Under the pieces are notes generated by a model. That model saw only the letters and a list, made by a program, of their open reading frames with translations, ran no database searches and was not told where the DNA came from. This document shows positions 10,690-22,455 of a DNA stretch of 29,598 nucleotides, in pieces (position 1 is the first letter of the stretch; each line of letters opens with the position of its first letter). The position numbers and the translations under genes were made by a program. Origin of the DNA: Plantago elongata (Eukaryota; Streptophyta; Magnoliopsida; Lamiales; Plantaginaceae); assembly GCA_036897095.1 (NCBI GenBank), contig JAYMSP010001696.1, forward strand, positions 1-29,598, in the 5' to 3' direction.

Positions 10690-11900
10690 GTTGTCACAAC
10701 AACAACTTTCCTTACAACGAAAAACCCCGTAAAAGAACAGTAAAACAACTACCGGAATAATGCGAAATAAAAAAATACCTTTAGCGTCGCACAATGATTT
10801 TCACTTGCAATACCGTTTAACAAACTTCGAGCCTATGTTGCCGATCTTATCAACCATTGTGGTATGAAATAATTGTAAACTTGAGAAAAAGCACAAAATC
10901 AAACCCACAAACCCCAAAAAACCCTAATGGAGCATAAAAGCGACGAAGAAAGCAACAAATCGAAGCTGAAATCCTACAAAACTGAGGCCGAAAACAACAC
11001 GATTGAGCATAAACGATGAAATCTCGAAGAAATTACATAAATTAGATCAGTTACGATGAACTAGAGTCAGAAGAGACGAAGAAATAGGAAGAAACAAAGA
11101 AAATAAAGAAAGAAAAGAAAGAAAAAAAACTGCCAAAGAAAATCATATTTGTATCAAGCGAATTTAGTCTGGGCCGGATTAGACAATCCAGATCTGCAAA
11201 AATTGCACCAATGTAACTATAAGTTGTTTAATTGCAATATAGTCCCGTCTTTAGATAATTTATTTAAATACCGTCTCTTAGAAAATTTTGTGTAAAATAA
11301 AAGAATATATATACCAAAAGAATGAGAGTATTATGATAATATAAAAGTTAATAACTAAAAACGCATATTGGGTATAGAAGATTTAAAATGATAGAGGAAA
11401 AAGGACTCTAATTTCATAAAATTAATTGAGTTAGATAAGAATTTCAAGAAAGAGCCATAATTCTTTGGTCAGTTGGTGATTAGTTGATTACCCGAATCCC
11501 AATGGGTATTTATGTATCTAATGTACTCCCATCATCCTCCTATGTACTCCACTATGCATGAGCTGTGCAGCTATCTCCTTTTTTACTGCGACAAGCACAG
11601 TAACTAAGAAAAAGGGAATCAACAAGGAAAATCCCAAGAAAACATGTTGAGAGAAGTGTCCAAAAAAAGCCATAAATGCTGGTTGTTACAATTGAAATTA
11701 CTTCACTGCACACATCTCAGTACTCAGAGGAATTGACACACACAAAACACAACTACTCAAAATCCATTCCAAGAAGAAAGAAATCAAGAAAGAGAAGAGT
11801 CTTGTGTGTGTTGTACAACTGGCTTCTCATTTCACCTGTTTGTTACCTACACATGATGATGAGCCATTGAATTGGTTCATTTTTGCTCTAGAGGTATAGA
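10690..11900. other. Intergenic stretch upstream of the acyltransferase gene
   Basis: The part at 10760-11150, read on the minus strand, looks like an old 5' leader with AT-rich and A/G-rich runs, perhaps from the same transposon as the repeats to its left, but no transposase domain is visible. From about 11,460 the composition becomes less repetitive and probably holds the promoter of the downstream gene. I could not pick out a convincing TATA box. Confidence 0.4.
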
Positions 11901-11939
11901 AGAAAAAGTGAAAAGGTAAGGTTTGGTAAGGTAATTATA

Positions 11940-12421
11940 GTCTCAGACAGAGTAGAAAGCAATTGCCTCTCCAATCCAGCATTGTTCTTCACCTCTCCTT
12001 TTCTCCTCTCTCTCTCTAACCCCACCTTCTCATTGCACAGATCTTCGCTTGTCTTGAAGCAAAAGCCTTTTCAAGTGCAAAAAAGCACACCAATTTATCC
12101 AACAAATGCTCATTCATTACATTTCAACTCCTCTGTCTTAGGCTTTTTTCTTTCTTTTGAGTTTCTTGCATTTGCCTCTCTCTGTTCACCATCAATGCGT
12201 GAGCTTTGCTTAGTGGGTTATGAATGATTGAAAGACTGTCCTAAAGGTTGGTTGTTAACCTACTTACTTTAGTGGGTTTTCATATCTTGTAAGAGCAAAT
12301 GCCATTGCTTGATTTATTCACACAAGCTATGTGAAGTTGAGCTAGCAAGATTGTGTTTTTATGCATTTTGTTGCAAGTGTGAGCCCACCCTTTTCTTGAT
12401 TTCGACTTTCAATCAGGCAAA
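11940..12421 (+). promoter_or_regulatory. Probable 5' leader of the acyltransferase gene with uORFs
   Basis: A CT-rich block at about 11988-12020, typical of plant 5' leaders, opens this stretch. If it is transcribed unspliced, it holds four short upstream ORFs: 12195-12227 (10 codons plus stop), 12220-12231 (3 codons), 12299-12334 (11 codons) and 12361-12399 (12 codons), all ending before the main ATG at 12422. A possible leader intron could run from TTGTAAGAG near 12288 to AATCAG ending at 12416, which would remove the last two. Transcript limits cannot be seen from sequence alone. Confidence 0.45.
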
Positions 12422-15400
12422 ATGAGGAAGAATGGATGGCAGCTTCCTTACCATCCACTCCAGGTACACTTCCTTTTTTTTTTTTTTTGGGTTTCTTTTG
12501 CCTGTATTTTTTGTTTTTGTAAAATGTAGTTCAATGTCTTTGTTTACAGATTGTAGCTGTAGCTGTGTTTCTGGCATTGGGATTTGCTTTCTATGTCTTC
12601 TTTGCCCCTTTTGTGGGCAAGCAATTGTTCCAATACATAGCCATGGGGATTTACACACCTCTGGTGAGCTTTATTGCTTGCTTGTATATCTTATCTTAGA
12701 TTCTTTTTCTTTTTGGCAAGCTAGTTGCTCTTACAGTAGGATTGTGATTATGAGATCTGTGCTTTGAATCCTTGTTACTTTCAGATTCATCTTTACTTTA
12801 TCTTTAGGTAATAAGTTTAAGAGTTGTTTCCCTTTCTTTCCCTTTTTTTTTCCCCTTCTTTTTTTTTTTGTTGTTGTTGTTGTTGTTTCCTTATGTTATT
12901 TCCTTTTCAGTTGCTTGTCTTTGATAGTTAACAGGCTGGGCGTTTGCAGAAGGGCATCAAATTTTAATAAGGCCTGTCACTTTATTCGAATAAGTTAATA
13001 GTTTTGCACGTCCTTTAGCTTTTTAGGTCCAGTGCATGGAGAGCCACAAGTTTCTTATTCAACAAAATAAGCCGGAGCCTTTTATGGTTGTAATTTTTGA
13101 TAGCATAACTGTAGTTATGATTCTTGATAGCTTAACGATAGTTATCGCATCCAGCTTCCTCCAATTTCTGAGAATTGAGATAATACTGAGGTTCTTAACT
13201 CTGTCAGGAATAACCTATATACAGATACCACTACAATGTCATGCTGTGGACCTAACATAGCTTATGAATCACATTGAAGTATTGAACACTTGCCCAGCCT
13301 ACAGAACTCTTTGTGCTTGATCAAGAAACTTCCTCTCCAGTTTTCTCAGTCTTGAAACTTCATTGACAAGGTTGTCATATGAAACTCAAATATAAATGAA
13401 ATCCTTCTACATATCCATGCTTTGAATTTTCAGTGTGTGGATTTTATTTCTGTAAACATAGCAATGTCATCTCGTCATGGCCTAAAGAAGCAGTTTGTTT
13501 CTTATCCGATCATTAGAGGAACAAGATTATGCATGAATTAAATCTAATTATGCTACCTCTATTACTCCCAGATAATATCCTCCTTTGGGCTATACATTTG
13601 GTGTGCTGCTGCTGATCCTGCTGATTCAGGAGTATTCAGATCGAAAAAGTATCTTAATATCCCAGGCAACAGAAAGCATTCCAATTTGAATGCCTCCAAA
13701 CGTGCCGGCGAGTCCCTTTCATCCATCCAAGATGCCAAAACCGCCGCAACTGAAGAGGATGCCAAATCTAAAAGCAGAAGCAAAAACGAGTCAGTTGTTG
13801 GTGGCACTGAACCTGAAAACAGCAATGCCTCGTCTCATCAAAGATCTTGCTCCATGGCTGTCTTGGCATTATTGCCCTGTGCTTATGTTTGCAATTCTCA
13901 CGAACATTCTTCCCAACATATGAGTGAAGATGGAATGTTTTACTGCAGTTTGTGTGAAGTAGAGGTGTGTGGTTGTATCAGTAGAATTAACATCATCAGA
14001 ACTTTTTATTTTCATAATAGGCTGTTAAAAGTTAAAATTTGCTAGTTCTATTATGTGTCTCACATCAATACAATGTTGCAGGTTTTCAAGTACAGCAAGC
14101 ACTGTAGAGTCTGTGACAAGTGTGTTGACCGCTTCGATCATCATTGCAGGGTAAGTAATGATCATGAACGGTTGATCTCTACTATTGCTTTTTTTTAAAA
14201 TACTATGTGCTAAGTAATTTCTTACTCTGCCTTGCAGTGGATAAACAACTGTATTGGCAAGAGAAACTACATAAAGTTCTTTTCTCTTATGGTTTCTGCG
14301 CTTCTCCTGGTATATCCCCTTTGCATCAATTACCCGGTTTTCATTTGTGTAGGTCAGTTTTTATTTAATTGGATATTGACAGGTGTCATACATGGTTTTT
14401 GCACCTTGGACTTGAGATTGCAGCTTATACTACAGTGGTCGACTGGAATCCTTGTGCTGATCCTGTGTTTCCTTGAGAAGAAGCGATTTGCGGTGGATAT
14501 CAGCACCAAATTAGGAAGCAGTTTCACTGTGGTTCCCTTTGTGATTGTGGTGGTTAGATTCTCTTTTCGAATGATTACAATGTGTGCTTCACATTATTTA
14601 ATATCCGCAATTTTTGTTGAAATCACTAAGCCTTGCATATTACAGGCCGTTTGCACCATTTTGGCCATGATTGCAACCCTGCCACTCGCTCAGCTATTCT
14701 TCTTTCACATTCTTCTGATCAAGAAGGTCAGAAGTGGCTCTTGTTTCCTGTTAAAGTTTTCATTTGGTTTAATATATAGTTTCTCATACCTGATATTTTA
14801 TGTATAATTGATTTGTAGGGAATAAGCACGTACGACTATATCATAGCCTTAAGGGAGCAAGATCAACAAGCAGGTGGAGGCCAACAAAGTCCTCAGATGT
14901 CCCCTGCTAGCTCTATAACCAGATTAAGTAGCGCTAGCTCCATGAACACTTTCCATCGAGCTGCATGGTGTACGCCACCAAGGCTATTTGTTGAAGATCA
15001 GGTATGCGTTCTTTGAGCATGGTCAAGATCAATTTCAGTTTGTCATCGTGTTTTGAATAGTGTGGTCCGTCGCTTACTGTCTGATTATCTTACAGTATGA
15101 TGTAGTACCACCAGACAATGTATCGGTTAGTTCATTTGGGAAAAAGGCAATGGTACTGGATGAGCCAACAAAAAAGAAGAATCCTGCACCTGTAAAAATT
15201 AGTCCATGGGCATTGGCACGCTTAAATGCAGAAGATGTATCGAAGGCTGCTGCAGAGGCAAGAAAGAAGTCTAAGATACTGCGACCAATTGTGAGACGTG
15301 ACTCTACTTATGCCCTCGAAACAGACAGCAGTGTTGGTAGCAGTGGCCGTAAGATGGCTCTTTTGCCTCAGAATAATAGGAAGCGAGGAAGCAAGCGCAT

Positions 15401-16070
15401 TCGCCTTCCAGTTGATGTGCCCCTTGAGCCTCCACTGAAAACTACCTCTGTGGATGCCAAAAGCAATAGAGATCTCCGTGCAATCACTGGAACATCAACC
15501 AGCTTGGGCCCACTTCAGCATGAAGCCCGCAGTGATTTCCGGTCATGCAGAGATGTGCTAGGATCACCAGGTACCCCATGGTTTATAGTAGTTTTCTTAC
15601 AATTTTTGTTAAGATGCTCGAATAAAAATAAGATTTTCTGTGGTAACCAAAAGTTCAGATTAATTTCCAGAAAACTGATATGTTTGGATTATTTTTCATT
15701 CATGTTTGCATACCATGTTTTGAAGTCAATAACTGACTTGGAAATTCGATCGATGACAGGTACTCCTACTTCGCCTGATTACAGCAGTATAGATTCTCCT
15801 GATGTAAACGCTCTCCAAGTCTCCTCTTCAGGAGCAGAAGAGTCAAGGAGGTTTGGACTACCAGCTGCTTCCATGGCTGCACTGAACGAACTCCCACTTT
15901 CAAGATCAACTAGTGACGGCTATGAAGCGTCTGGAGGGGAAGACAGTGACCGCGTGCCTCCAAGAGTCATCAACAGGTCAACCAACTGGAGCAGCATTCT
16001 GTTTGGTTCTGATCAACCAAAATCGATGCCAACATCTTCGTCCATAATGTCAAACCAGAGAAAGTTCTGA
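12422..16070 (+). CDS. PAT22: DHHC-type protein S-acyltransferase, PAT22-like
   Basis: This is a polytopic palmitoyltransferase that attaches fatty acids to cysteines of target proteins at the Golgi, plasma membrane or endosomes. Exons by reading and family fit: 12422-12463, 12550-12663, 13572-13964, 14082-14150, 14238-14309, 14424-14552, 14646-14726, 14819-15001, 15096-15570, 15760-16070. All introns are GT..AG and the product is 622 aa. Helices lie near residues 15-35 and 44-63, then about 222-250 and 263-292. The Cys-rich domain runs from C177 to about 220 with catalytic DHHC at 202-205 and CRVCDKC intact. The DPG motif reads DSG (70-72) and TTxE reads STYD (303-306). The long C-terminal tail is Ser- and Lys/Arg-rich and ends in a conserved-looking [16 protein letters not shown] block. 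The start at [12 protein letters not shown] matches the family N-terminus. The gene converges on the next one. Naming as PAT22 rests on recalled Arabidopsis similarity. Confidence 0.93.
12870..12887 (+). repeat. GTT trinucleotide microsatellite in intron 2
   Basis: Six TTG/GTT units follow T-rich runs inside the 908-bp second intron of the acyltransferase gene (12664-13571). Apart from this I see nothing functional in that intron. Confidence 0.8.
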
Positions 16071-17281
16071 GGAAGCTATGCTCGCAACAAGAAATGCAAA
16101 TCTAGACATTTTTTCATTTATTGGCTGATGATAGGTGCAGTTGATCATTGCTTTATTTATTCGCACCTTTGGTCCTCATGAAGAAAGTACAGAAGTTCGG
16201 GGAACTGAGTTGAGGACTCGTAGATTAAGAGCTTGTGCAGCATGATAATCGACTCATGTTCTGTAAATTTTGTTTCTGTCAATCCTCATCAACGTCTGAT
16301 GTCCATATGTAGTGGTCAAAATCAGGACATCAAGTGAACCGTCTTAGAAGGAAAAAAAAAAGTGCATCTCATCTTTTGTTCTTGACCTTTGTAGGGAAAA
16401 ACAAACTGACTCAATCTACCCTGGAAAAATGTTATCTAACGAAGTTAAACTCATGTATGTATGTTATTTCTTGAATGACTTAGGTTACAAATCAATCTGA
16501 ATAGAAAAAGGGGTGATGCTTAATCAGTCATTCAGTTGTAACAACTAACATCTGAAGATTGCACAAGATGGAAATTTACTAAGAGGGGAAATGGCAATGG
16601 AGAAAATAAACTGAGTGCTGATACAGTAGAAAGCTTTTCCAAGTTCGATAAAATGAAAGTGAATAATGTTGCTAATATCTGAATATAGAGTATTCTGCAC
16701 AAAGGGATTCATGAGTAGACACTGCAGGTGCTATAAGCTTATAAGAGATTCATAGACACCATGTACTTGACCTGACACGAGATGTTAGCTCATGGTTCAA
16801 TGGAGGAATTGCACACATTGTACATAGTTCGGATAGCTATGGCATTGGTTAAATGTGCAAGTCCGATGTGATTGTAGAGAAAATATACTGCAATTGGAAA
16901 ATTCACAGATCTAAAATGTTCCTTAGGCACTCAATTAGGCCTTGTTTCTTTCTGTAACATTGACTGTAAGCTCAATTCTCTATCAATCTTGTGTTCTTGC
17001 AAAGATGTACGTTCAAGATGAAATAAGATAAAGACAGTAAGCAAGATGCAGCAGAAAAGTAGAACATATCATTTACACCTCAGTCGCAGTGCTTAACAAG
17101 TTCTTATATATATAACAGTACAATGATTTCAGAAGTATCGGTCTCATAATGATACGCCCATATAAAGTTACATCTGTCGTGTTACATCATATCATACATT
17201 ACAATACAAGTTTGGAAGGGAAAATAGTTGAAAGGAGGCAAAAGCGGTTATCATCTCACAAGGTAAAGCTGCTAACCTCAT
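16071..17281. other. Convergent intergenic region with both 3' UTRs
   Basis: The acyltransferase ends at 16070 and the minus-strand membrane-protein gene ends at 17282, so this region should contain both 3' UTRs and polyadenylation sites. A-rich runs occur around 16350. No gene, RNA or transposon is recognised. Antisense overlap of the two transcripts is possible but not shown. Confidence 0.5.
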
Positions 17282-18274
17282 TTAGACAACATAAACAACA
17301 TGAGGAACCTTGCCATCATCGAAAGGCAAGCTGACATACTCTCTAGAGAACTCCTCTGCAATGTCAAGCGCCAATTCCCCGTGCAACGCCTTGCAGTACA
17401 TAAACAACACAGCATTTGCAGCCACACAGTAAAGCATCAATAAGGTCATACACCCCACGTAAACAACCGTCTGAAAGCCAAACGACCAGCTAGCCCATCC
17501 AGAACTAGACTCATTCACATTCGGTATCAAAATCGAACACAGCATTGACAAAACACCAATCAGAACTCCAAACAATACCAACATAACAAACACAACGCTC
17601 TTCATCCCCTGCATCAAATACGAGCTCCTTTTCAACGCCCCCAGCCCCCATTTCGACTCGACGACAACCACAACATGAACCAAGTGCCACTCAATCTGAA
17701 AGTAAAGAACCAAGCACACAAACAAACCAGAAATCAAAGCAGCAAAAACCAAAAAAGGGATGCTGTCATAGTCCATTTCAACACCAAATAACGCAATTCC
17801 ATTAAACGCTAAGAACGCAAACCCCCCAAATGCAAATGAAAGCAGGAGAATAACAAATTGGACGGAAATTAGGGTTGCGAGAAGAGGGAAAAACGTAAAC
17901 AGGACTGATTTGAGGGAAGAAACGATTTTTACTGGTCTACCGTAGAATCCATGGAAGGTACTGTAGGTAATTGATGCAGATGCGAAAAGAGAGAAGAGTA
18001 GGATGAAAAGACCGTAAATCAGCTGGTTTAGGAGTTCGGTTTTGTCTGGCAAATCGGGAGTGGAGAAGAAGAAAAGGTACTGATTGGAAGGAATGGAAGT
18101 AGAGGGCTCGAAGAGGAAAGGGAAAATGGCGACTGAGAAAGAGAGAGGGAGAAGGAAAATGACGGAGAGAGCTAAGAAGTGGCGAGAGTGAGCGCTTAAA
18201 ATGCGTTTGGTTTCTGAGAGTACACCCAGCAGGTTGAGGCTGTGTTGATCGATGGTGGATGGCGATGATGACAT
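17282..18274 (-). CDS. Plant polytopic membrane protein, 330 aa, single exon
   Basis: This intronless gene encodes 330 residues with about six hydrophobic helices (near 32-55, 83-106, 120-147, 172-193, 224-250, 268-294). It belongs to the plant family containing, as I recall, Arabidopsis At4g19950, At5g44860 and At1g31130, whose biochemical role is not established. Recognisable marks are ETKRIL (21-26) before the first helix, GLGALKRSSYLMQG (210-223) between helices, CKALHGE (294-300), and the C-terminal block around EYVSLPFDDGKVPHVV. The start is a true ATG giving MSSSPST, with no competing upstream ATG in frame. The N-terminus shows no cleavable signal peptide. Codon use and the uninterrupted frame suggest it is intact. 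It is distantly similar to the 360-aa protein encoded at 24952-26034. Confidence 0.88.
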   Translation of the reverse strand: MSSSPSTIDQHSLNLLGVLSETKRILSAHSRHFLALSVIFLLPLSFSVAIFPFLFEPSTSIPSNQYLFFFSTPDLPDKTELLNQLIYGLFILLFSLFASASITYSTFHGFYGRPVKIVSSLKSVLFTFFPLLATLISVQFVILLLSFAFGGFAFLAFNGIALFGVEMDYDSIPFLVFAALISGLFVCLVLYFQIEWHLVHVVVVVESKWGLGALKRSSYLMQGMKSVVFVMLVLFGVLIGVLSMLCSILIPNVNESSSGWASWSFGFQTVVYVGCMTLLMLYCVAANAVLFMYCKALHGELALDIAEEFSREYVSLPFDDGKVPHVVYVV

Positions 18275-19504
18275 GATTGATTGGTGAAGAAGACGCTGAT
18301 GGATTAGGGTTTGTGATTTGTTCTTGTGAGTTTTAGCTTGTCGAGTTGCAGAGGAATGTGATGATGATGATATTGAAGATTCAAGAAGATGAAATGAATA
18401 ATGACAAGTGTTAAAAATGGAGATATGTTATTTTTGTTTTCAGTTTTTTATACTGAGTTATGGGAGTGGTTTGTTTTTTACTCCCGCCGTTAAACTTTAT
18501 ACGTTAAGGTTGGCGCATTGTTTTATATGAAAAGTTAAATTAATAATATAAATGACGGAGGTGAGTAAAAATGTAATTTTAGTGGTAAAATGTGTAAACT
18601 TTTATGTAAGTTAAGATTGTTTATTATTTTTTAGTAGTGCGGTAACTTCTTTTTTTTAGTAATGTATGAAATTTAATGGGACGGTTAAAAATGATAAATG
18701 TATAAAGTTGACGGGAACGGAAAGACCAGTTATTTTAGTTGGTTTTTTCAGTAATCAGAGCTACTATATGGTGAAATATCAGTCTTGTGTCGGTGTTTAC
18801 AAGCCAGGTTGAGTTTGAGAGTTCATTTTATTCTTGTTAAATCTTCTTTTTGTCAATTTCATTCACCCTCATGGATTGTTTGAATAAGGAAAAGAACAAG
18901 AGAATCGGTTTGAACCGATATGTTCAAACGAGCATGTTTGGATTAAGTGGTGAAGTTTGCAATTTGCGAATAATTATTTACCTTTATACTTGCAGGATTC
19001 ACGATGAAAAAACAAATATGAAATGGGGATAGTCCCTGGCTTTATCCTCATAGTAACAAGGAAGGAGTATTCAGTTGTGTTTAATAGGTCACAAGTTTGT
19101 CTCTCACAACTTCAGGGCTACTCCCCTAGTCATACTCGCAGCTATACCAATTCGATTTGGCACACTTGCGCGATGAAAAAATACTCCTTCGTTCTGAAAT
19201 AAAGATTTCAATCCATCTATCATCACATCACTTAACTTGAGCTTAGGCAAGTAACCAATCTGTTAAAACAGTACTAAAATGGGTGATTAAATTGCTTATC
19301 TTGGCTCGATTATCAAATCAAAATCCAGCTACTAGTCAAATAAGTTACCTTCTACCATCCTACATCGAAATCAATCATACCACACCGACTCAAGTTCATT
19401 ACTTCGGCCTAAACACTGAGCTACTAGTGTTGGCACAAGTTTCACCATCAAAAGACATCCAATTTACATTACAAATATTTAGGTCATCATTCACAACGTA
19501 CAAC
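18275..19504. other. Intergenic: promoter of the 330-aa gene and UXT 3' UTR
   Basis: The first few hundred bases should hold the leader and promoter of the minus-strand membrane-protein gene. The last part, below 19505, should hold the UXT 3' UTR. Only short AT-rich open frames are present and none looks coding. No transposon ends were found. Confidence 0.5.
18304..18312 (-). promoter_or_regulatory. Telo-box in the leader of the 330-aa gene
   Basis: AAACCCTAA on the minus strand lies about 30-40 bases upstream of the ATG. Telo-boxes near transcription starts are common in plant genes tied to growth and translation. Function here is inferred from position only. A GAT microsatellite lies just upstream (about 18359-18372). 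Confidence 0.5.
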
Positions 19505-21790
19505 TCAAGAACCTGGCAGTACAATATCTTGAATTCCTCCACAGAACTGCATACCATCAAAAGTAAGTCAGTGAAAACTGTGTTGAATCATGACTGCATG
19601 TTTTTTATATGAATTGTTGGTTCAACAAGATATTAGGCAAAGCTGGATGAACAAAGATGAAGGGAGTGAGAATATTGAGAAATAACTTACCATCTTGATA
19701 TGGGCTTTAATTGATGCAACTAGTTTGGTGTAATCCTCTATTTTCCTGCAAACAGTATATATCAGTATACTACGATCGACATTGGAGAATGTAAATATTT
19801 TCAAGAAAAAAGAACCGTGATGAAAAGTACAGTAATGACGTGTGGCAAAATTATCAACATTTTAAGATGGACAAACCACTAATTATAGTTCACAACTGGA
19901 GTTTGACGACGATATAGGAAACATGTCAGCTAAGCAGCAGATTAAAGGCTTTGGGTGAAAGCAATATGGCACTAGCAACTGCAGCGTGTGAAGAGTTTCT
20001 CCAAATCAGATCACTAGTGCAGCCAGTAAAAGTGTCATAATGAATATCATGCATCAAGAAAATGTTTGAAGTTATAGTTGTATGTTTTAAGATCAGATCT
20101 ACTAAAGCCAGAAAATCATTTGTGTCCAGTCTGCCAGAGAACTCGTGTAAGGAGTTGTAAAATTATTTAATAGCTCCGAAGAGTATCATCTCTCTTCCTG
20201 TGCCCAGCAAATGTATCATCTTCCACCCAAACAAAGTACTTTATGCCAAGATTTGAATTGCATCAGTACCACAATCAATGGGTGCTAATCCAATTTCCCA
20301 CTCCGTGTTATAGAAACAAAGACATATATTTACCCCATGAGTCAAGTGCTGCCTCAATGGACAGAATTTAGGTACAAGTTTATCAGGTTCTACTGGTATC
20401 TTTAAGAATGGTAAAAGTAGCATGTCACAGCAAAAAAAATGGTTGTTTGCAATGTTAGGTGTATTTTGAAATCTTTACAGCGTTAGTGTGTGCTTATAAA
20501 TGGATTCCGATACTAATCAGTAAATGAATGCTCAAATTTATTTGAGGCAAATATGTCTACAGTCTACGTTTAGAAACATTCTACTTTTTTTTTATCAACA
20601 ACATACAGAATAATTGGCAGTACCACATCTGTACAAATTCTAAGAAACAGTACCTGGATAAATTTTCTTCCCTAGCAGCAATGAAGTTTAGAGCTTCAGA
20701 CCAAGTGAACTCCACATGAAATCCAAGTCCAACATCAACATATATATGCCGTGTATCTGGCCTGAAATACGAGAAATATAAAAAATGATGGCAACATTCC
20801 ATAAGAACAATTTGGTGCGCTTATCCCAACTTCAAAATATATCTCCAATGCAGATAAACTTGCAGTAGAAAAAATCGATTTATTTTTATAGTCTCTGAAC
20901 TTTCATGTCTACAACACTGTATCATTTATCATATAAGATTTTACATTTGTTCACCTTTTCATTTAAGTTGACAGGCATATTCAGGACTACTGACCAAACA
21001 TAGGAGCTCCAAAAATAGTTTAAGAAAGATTATCATGAGATCCTTCGTGGACCAAACTAATAATCACGAAAGACGCCATGTGTAAATTTCCGCAACCTAA
21101 GCAGGTAACTTTTGATACTACAGCAACCACACGTAGAAGGAGACAAGAAGACATACACATCAGCTTGCATATAAACTTCAGAACCAAGGTTGACCATTGT
21201 CCTCAGACTGGTTACACTGTTCTTCTCCAAATTCTCGATGTTCCTTCTCAGATCAGAGCTATAATAATTCATGTGAAGAAAAACTAAAAGTGGGTAAACT
21301 AAAGAAAATTTGACAATCTTGCAGAACTTTTGGCTCCTATTTTAAAGAGGCTTGAGAGTAATCAAAAGAAAATAGGATACAATATCTTCTGTTGTTCAAA
21401 GACCTTGTCCCTGCAAATAAAATAAAATAGTCAAATAACGAACTCTGCTCTTTGGAAATATATTTATGTGAATACAAGCATTTGATCTTGCAATAGAAAT
21501 GGTAACTAAAGCATAATAATGCCCATAAGTTCCAAAACTCCAGGTTGTGATAGCAAAAAGGCTTCAATAAACAACAGGAAAGTTGAAAGAAAAAAAACTC
21601 CAATTGGTAGAGATCAGAGACGGTCCAAGAAAAGAAACACAATCAAATTTTGCATGACCTAAATGCAAAAGAATTTAACTTCCCGAAGGCGTTTTAACCT
21701 TTGAGCAATAGCACGGACAAGATCAGGTTTCAACCGTCTGTCAATAAATTCCTCAATCCTGTGCACTTTTTCCTGGAGTGCCGGATCCAT
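19505..21790 (-). CDS. UXT: UXT-like prefoldin-family protein, six exons
   Basis: This encodes an alpha-type prefoldin-like subunit. In animals UXT is part of the URI/prefoldin-like (R2TP-associated) chaperone complex; in plants the role is less clear. Exons on the minus strand: 21790-21699, 21410-21381 (30-nt microexon), 21258-21157, 20761-20654, 19745-19691, 19546-19505. All introns fit GT..AG and the joined frame is open, giving 142 aa (human UXT is 157). Coiled-coil helices lie at about 4-60 and 97-130, with the beta-hairpin core between (SEVYMQADVPDTRHIYVDVG, then GFHVEF). The start MDPALQEKVHRIEEF is a true ATG. The last exon is the least certain, resting on a short fit (GIQDIVLP) that resembles the recalled GIRDLLQLP of the Arabidopsis protein. 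The 908-bp intron 4 shows no other gene. Confidence 0.85.
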
Positions 21791-22300
21791 GTCAAATCAA
21801 ATCCTATCAAAAAGCATACGATAAGTCGATAAGGTTATGAGACCAAGGCAATGCATACCAGATTATCTATCTTGCATAAGCCCATATCGGGTGCTTGCTT
21901 GAACACTACCGGCACGATCAAGAGATATCAATGGGGTCTAAGAACTATTAAGTGCGTTCGATACATCATTTCTCACGAGCCTACAATTCTGACGTCTTAG
22001 ATAATTTCTAGCTGGAGACATTACATATAACAGCTATGAAGCCGGGGACGTCCAAATCCGGCACCGGTAACGTTTTCCAGGTCCTTAATTCTCGATAATG
22101 CCAAAAACCCCCCAATTACGAACGAAAAAAGAAAAGAAAAGAAATTGAAGGGAGAAAGAACAGACCTACTTCGCCTGGGATGTTTAGCGAGACCGTGACT
22201 TTCTTCTTCCTGCAGCCAGCCGTCAAGTTCCTGCTTGCTTCCCGTCCGTCCTTTACTCTCTTTTTTCTAGCCCATTAAACGTGGGTAGGCAGGCAGGCAG
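21791..22300 (-). promoter_or_regulatory. UXT leader and promoter with site II element
   Basis: TGGGCT on the minus strand (plus 22269-22274), with AATGGGCTA context, is a site II/TCP-type element frequent in housekeeping promoters. A possible leader intron has donor AGTAG|GTCTG at 22165 and acceptor TTGATAG ending at 21804, leaving 13 leader bases before the ATG. A run of three AGGC units lies at about 22288-22302. Transcription start not determined. Confidence 0.5.
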
Positions 22301-22455
22301 GCTAGGTTTGCGGGATGATAGCATATGCCCAAGGTATTTTACTTTTCTTTTCTAGCTTATATCTTTCTTCTTATTGCTCTACATTCTTTTCTTTTTTAGT
22401 TATCATCTTTATTTTTATTGCAATTTATAACACTTTTGTGTTTTTATTGTATATT
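22301..22455. other. Short AT-rich spacer, nothing recognised
   Basis: T-rich sequence between the UXT promoter and the presumed insertion that follows. No gene or motif seen. Confidence 0.4.

Noticed and set aside
12664-12702. Extension of acyltransferase exon 2 into GTGAGCTTTATTGCTTGC
   Set aside because: The extension would read [11 protein letters not shown] and then stop. Exon 3 from 13572 supplies the family-like [18 protein letters not shown], and GTGAGC is a good donor.
14232-14807. Single 191-codon ORF across acyltransferase exons 5-7
   Set aside because: It reads through introns 5 and 6 that happen to lack stops in that frame. The spliced form matches the family and the intron text does not.
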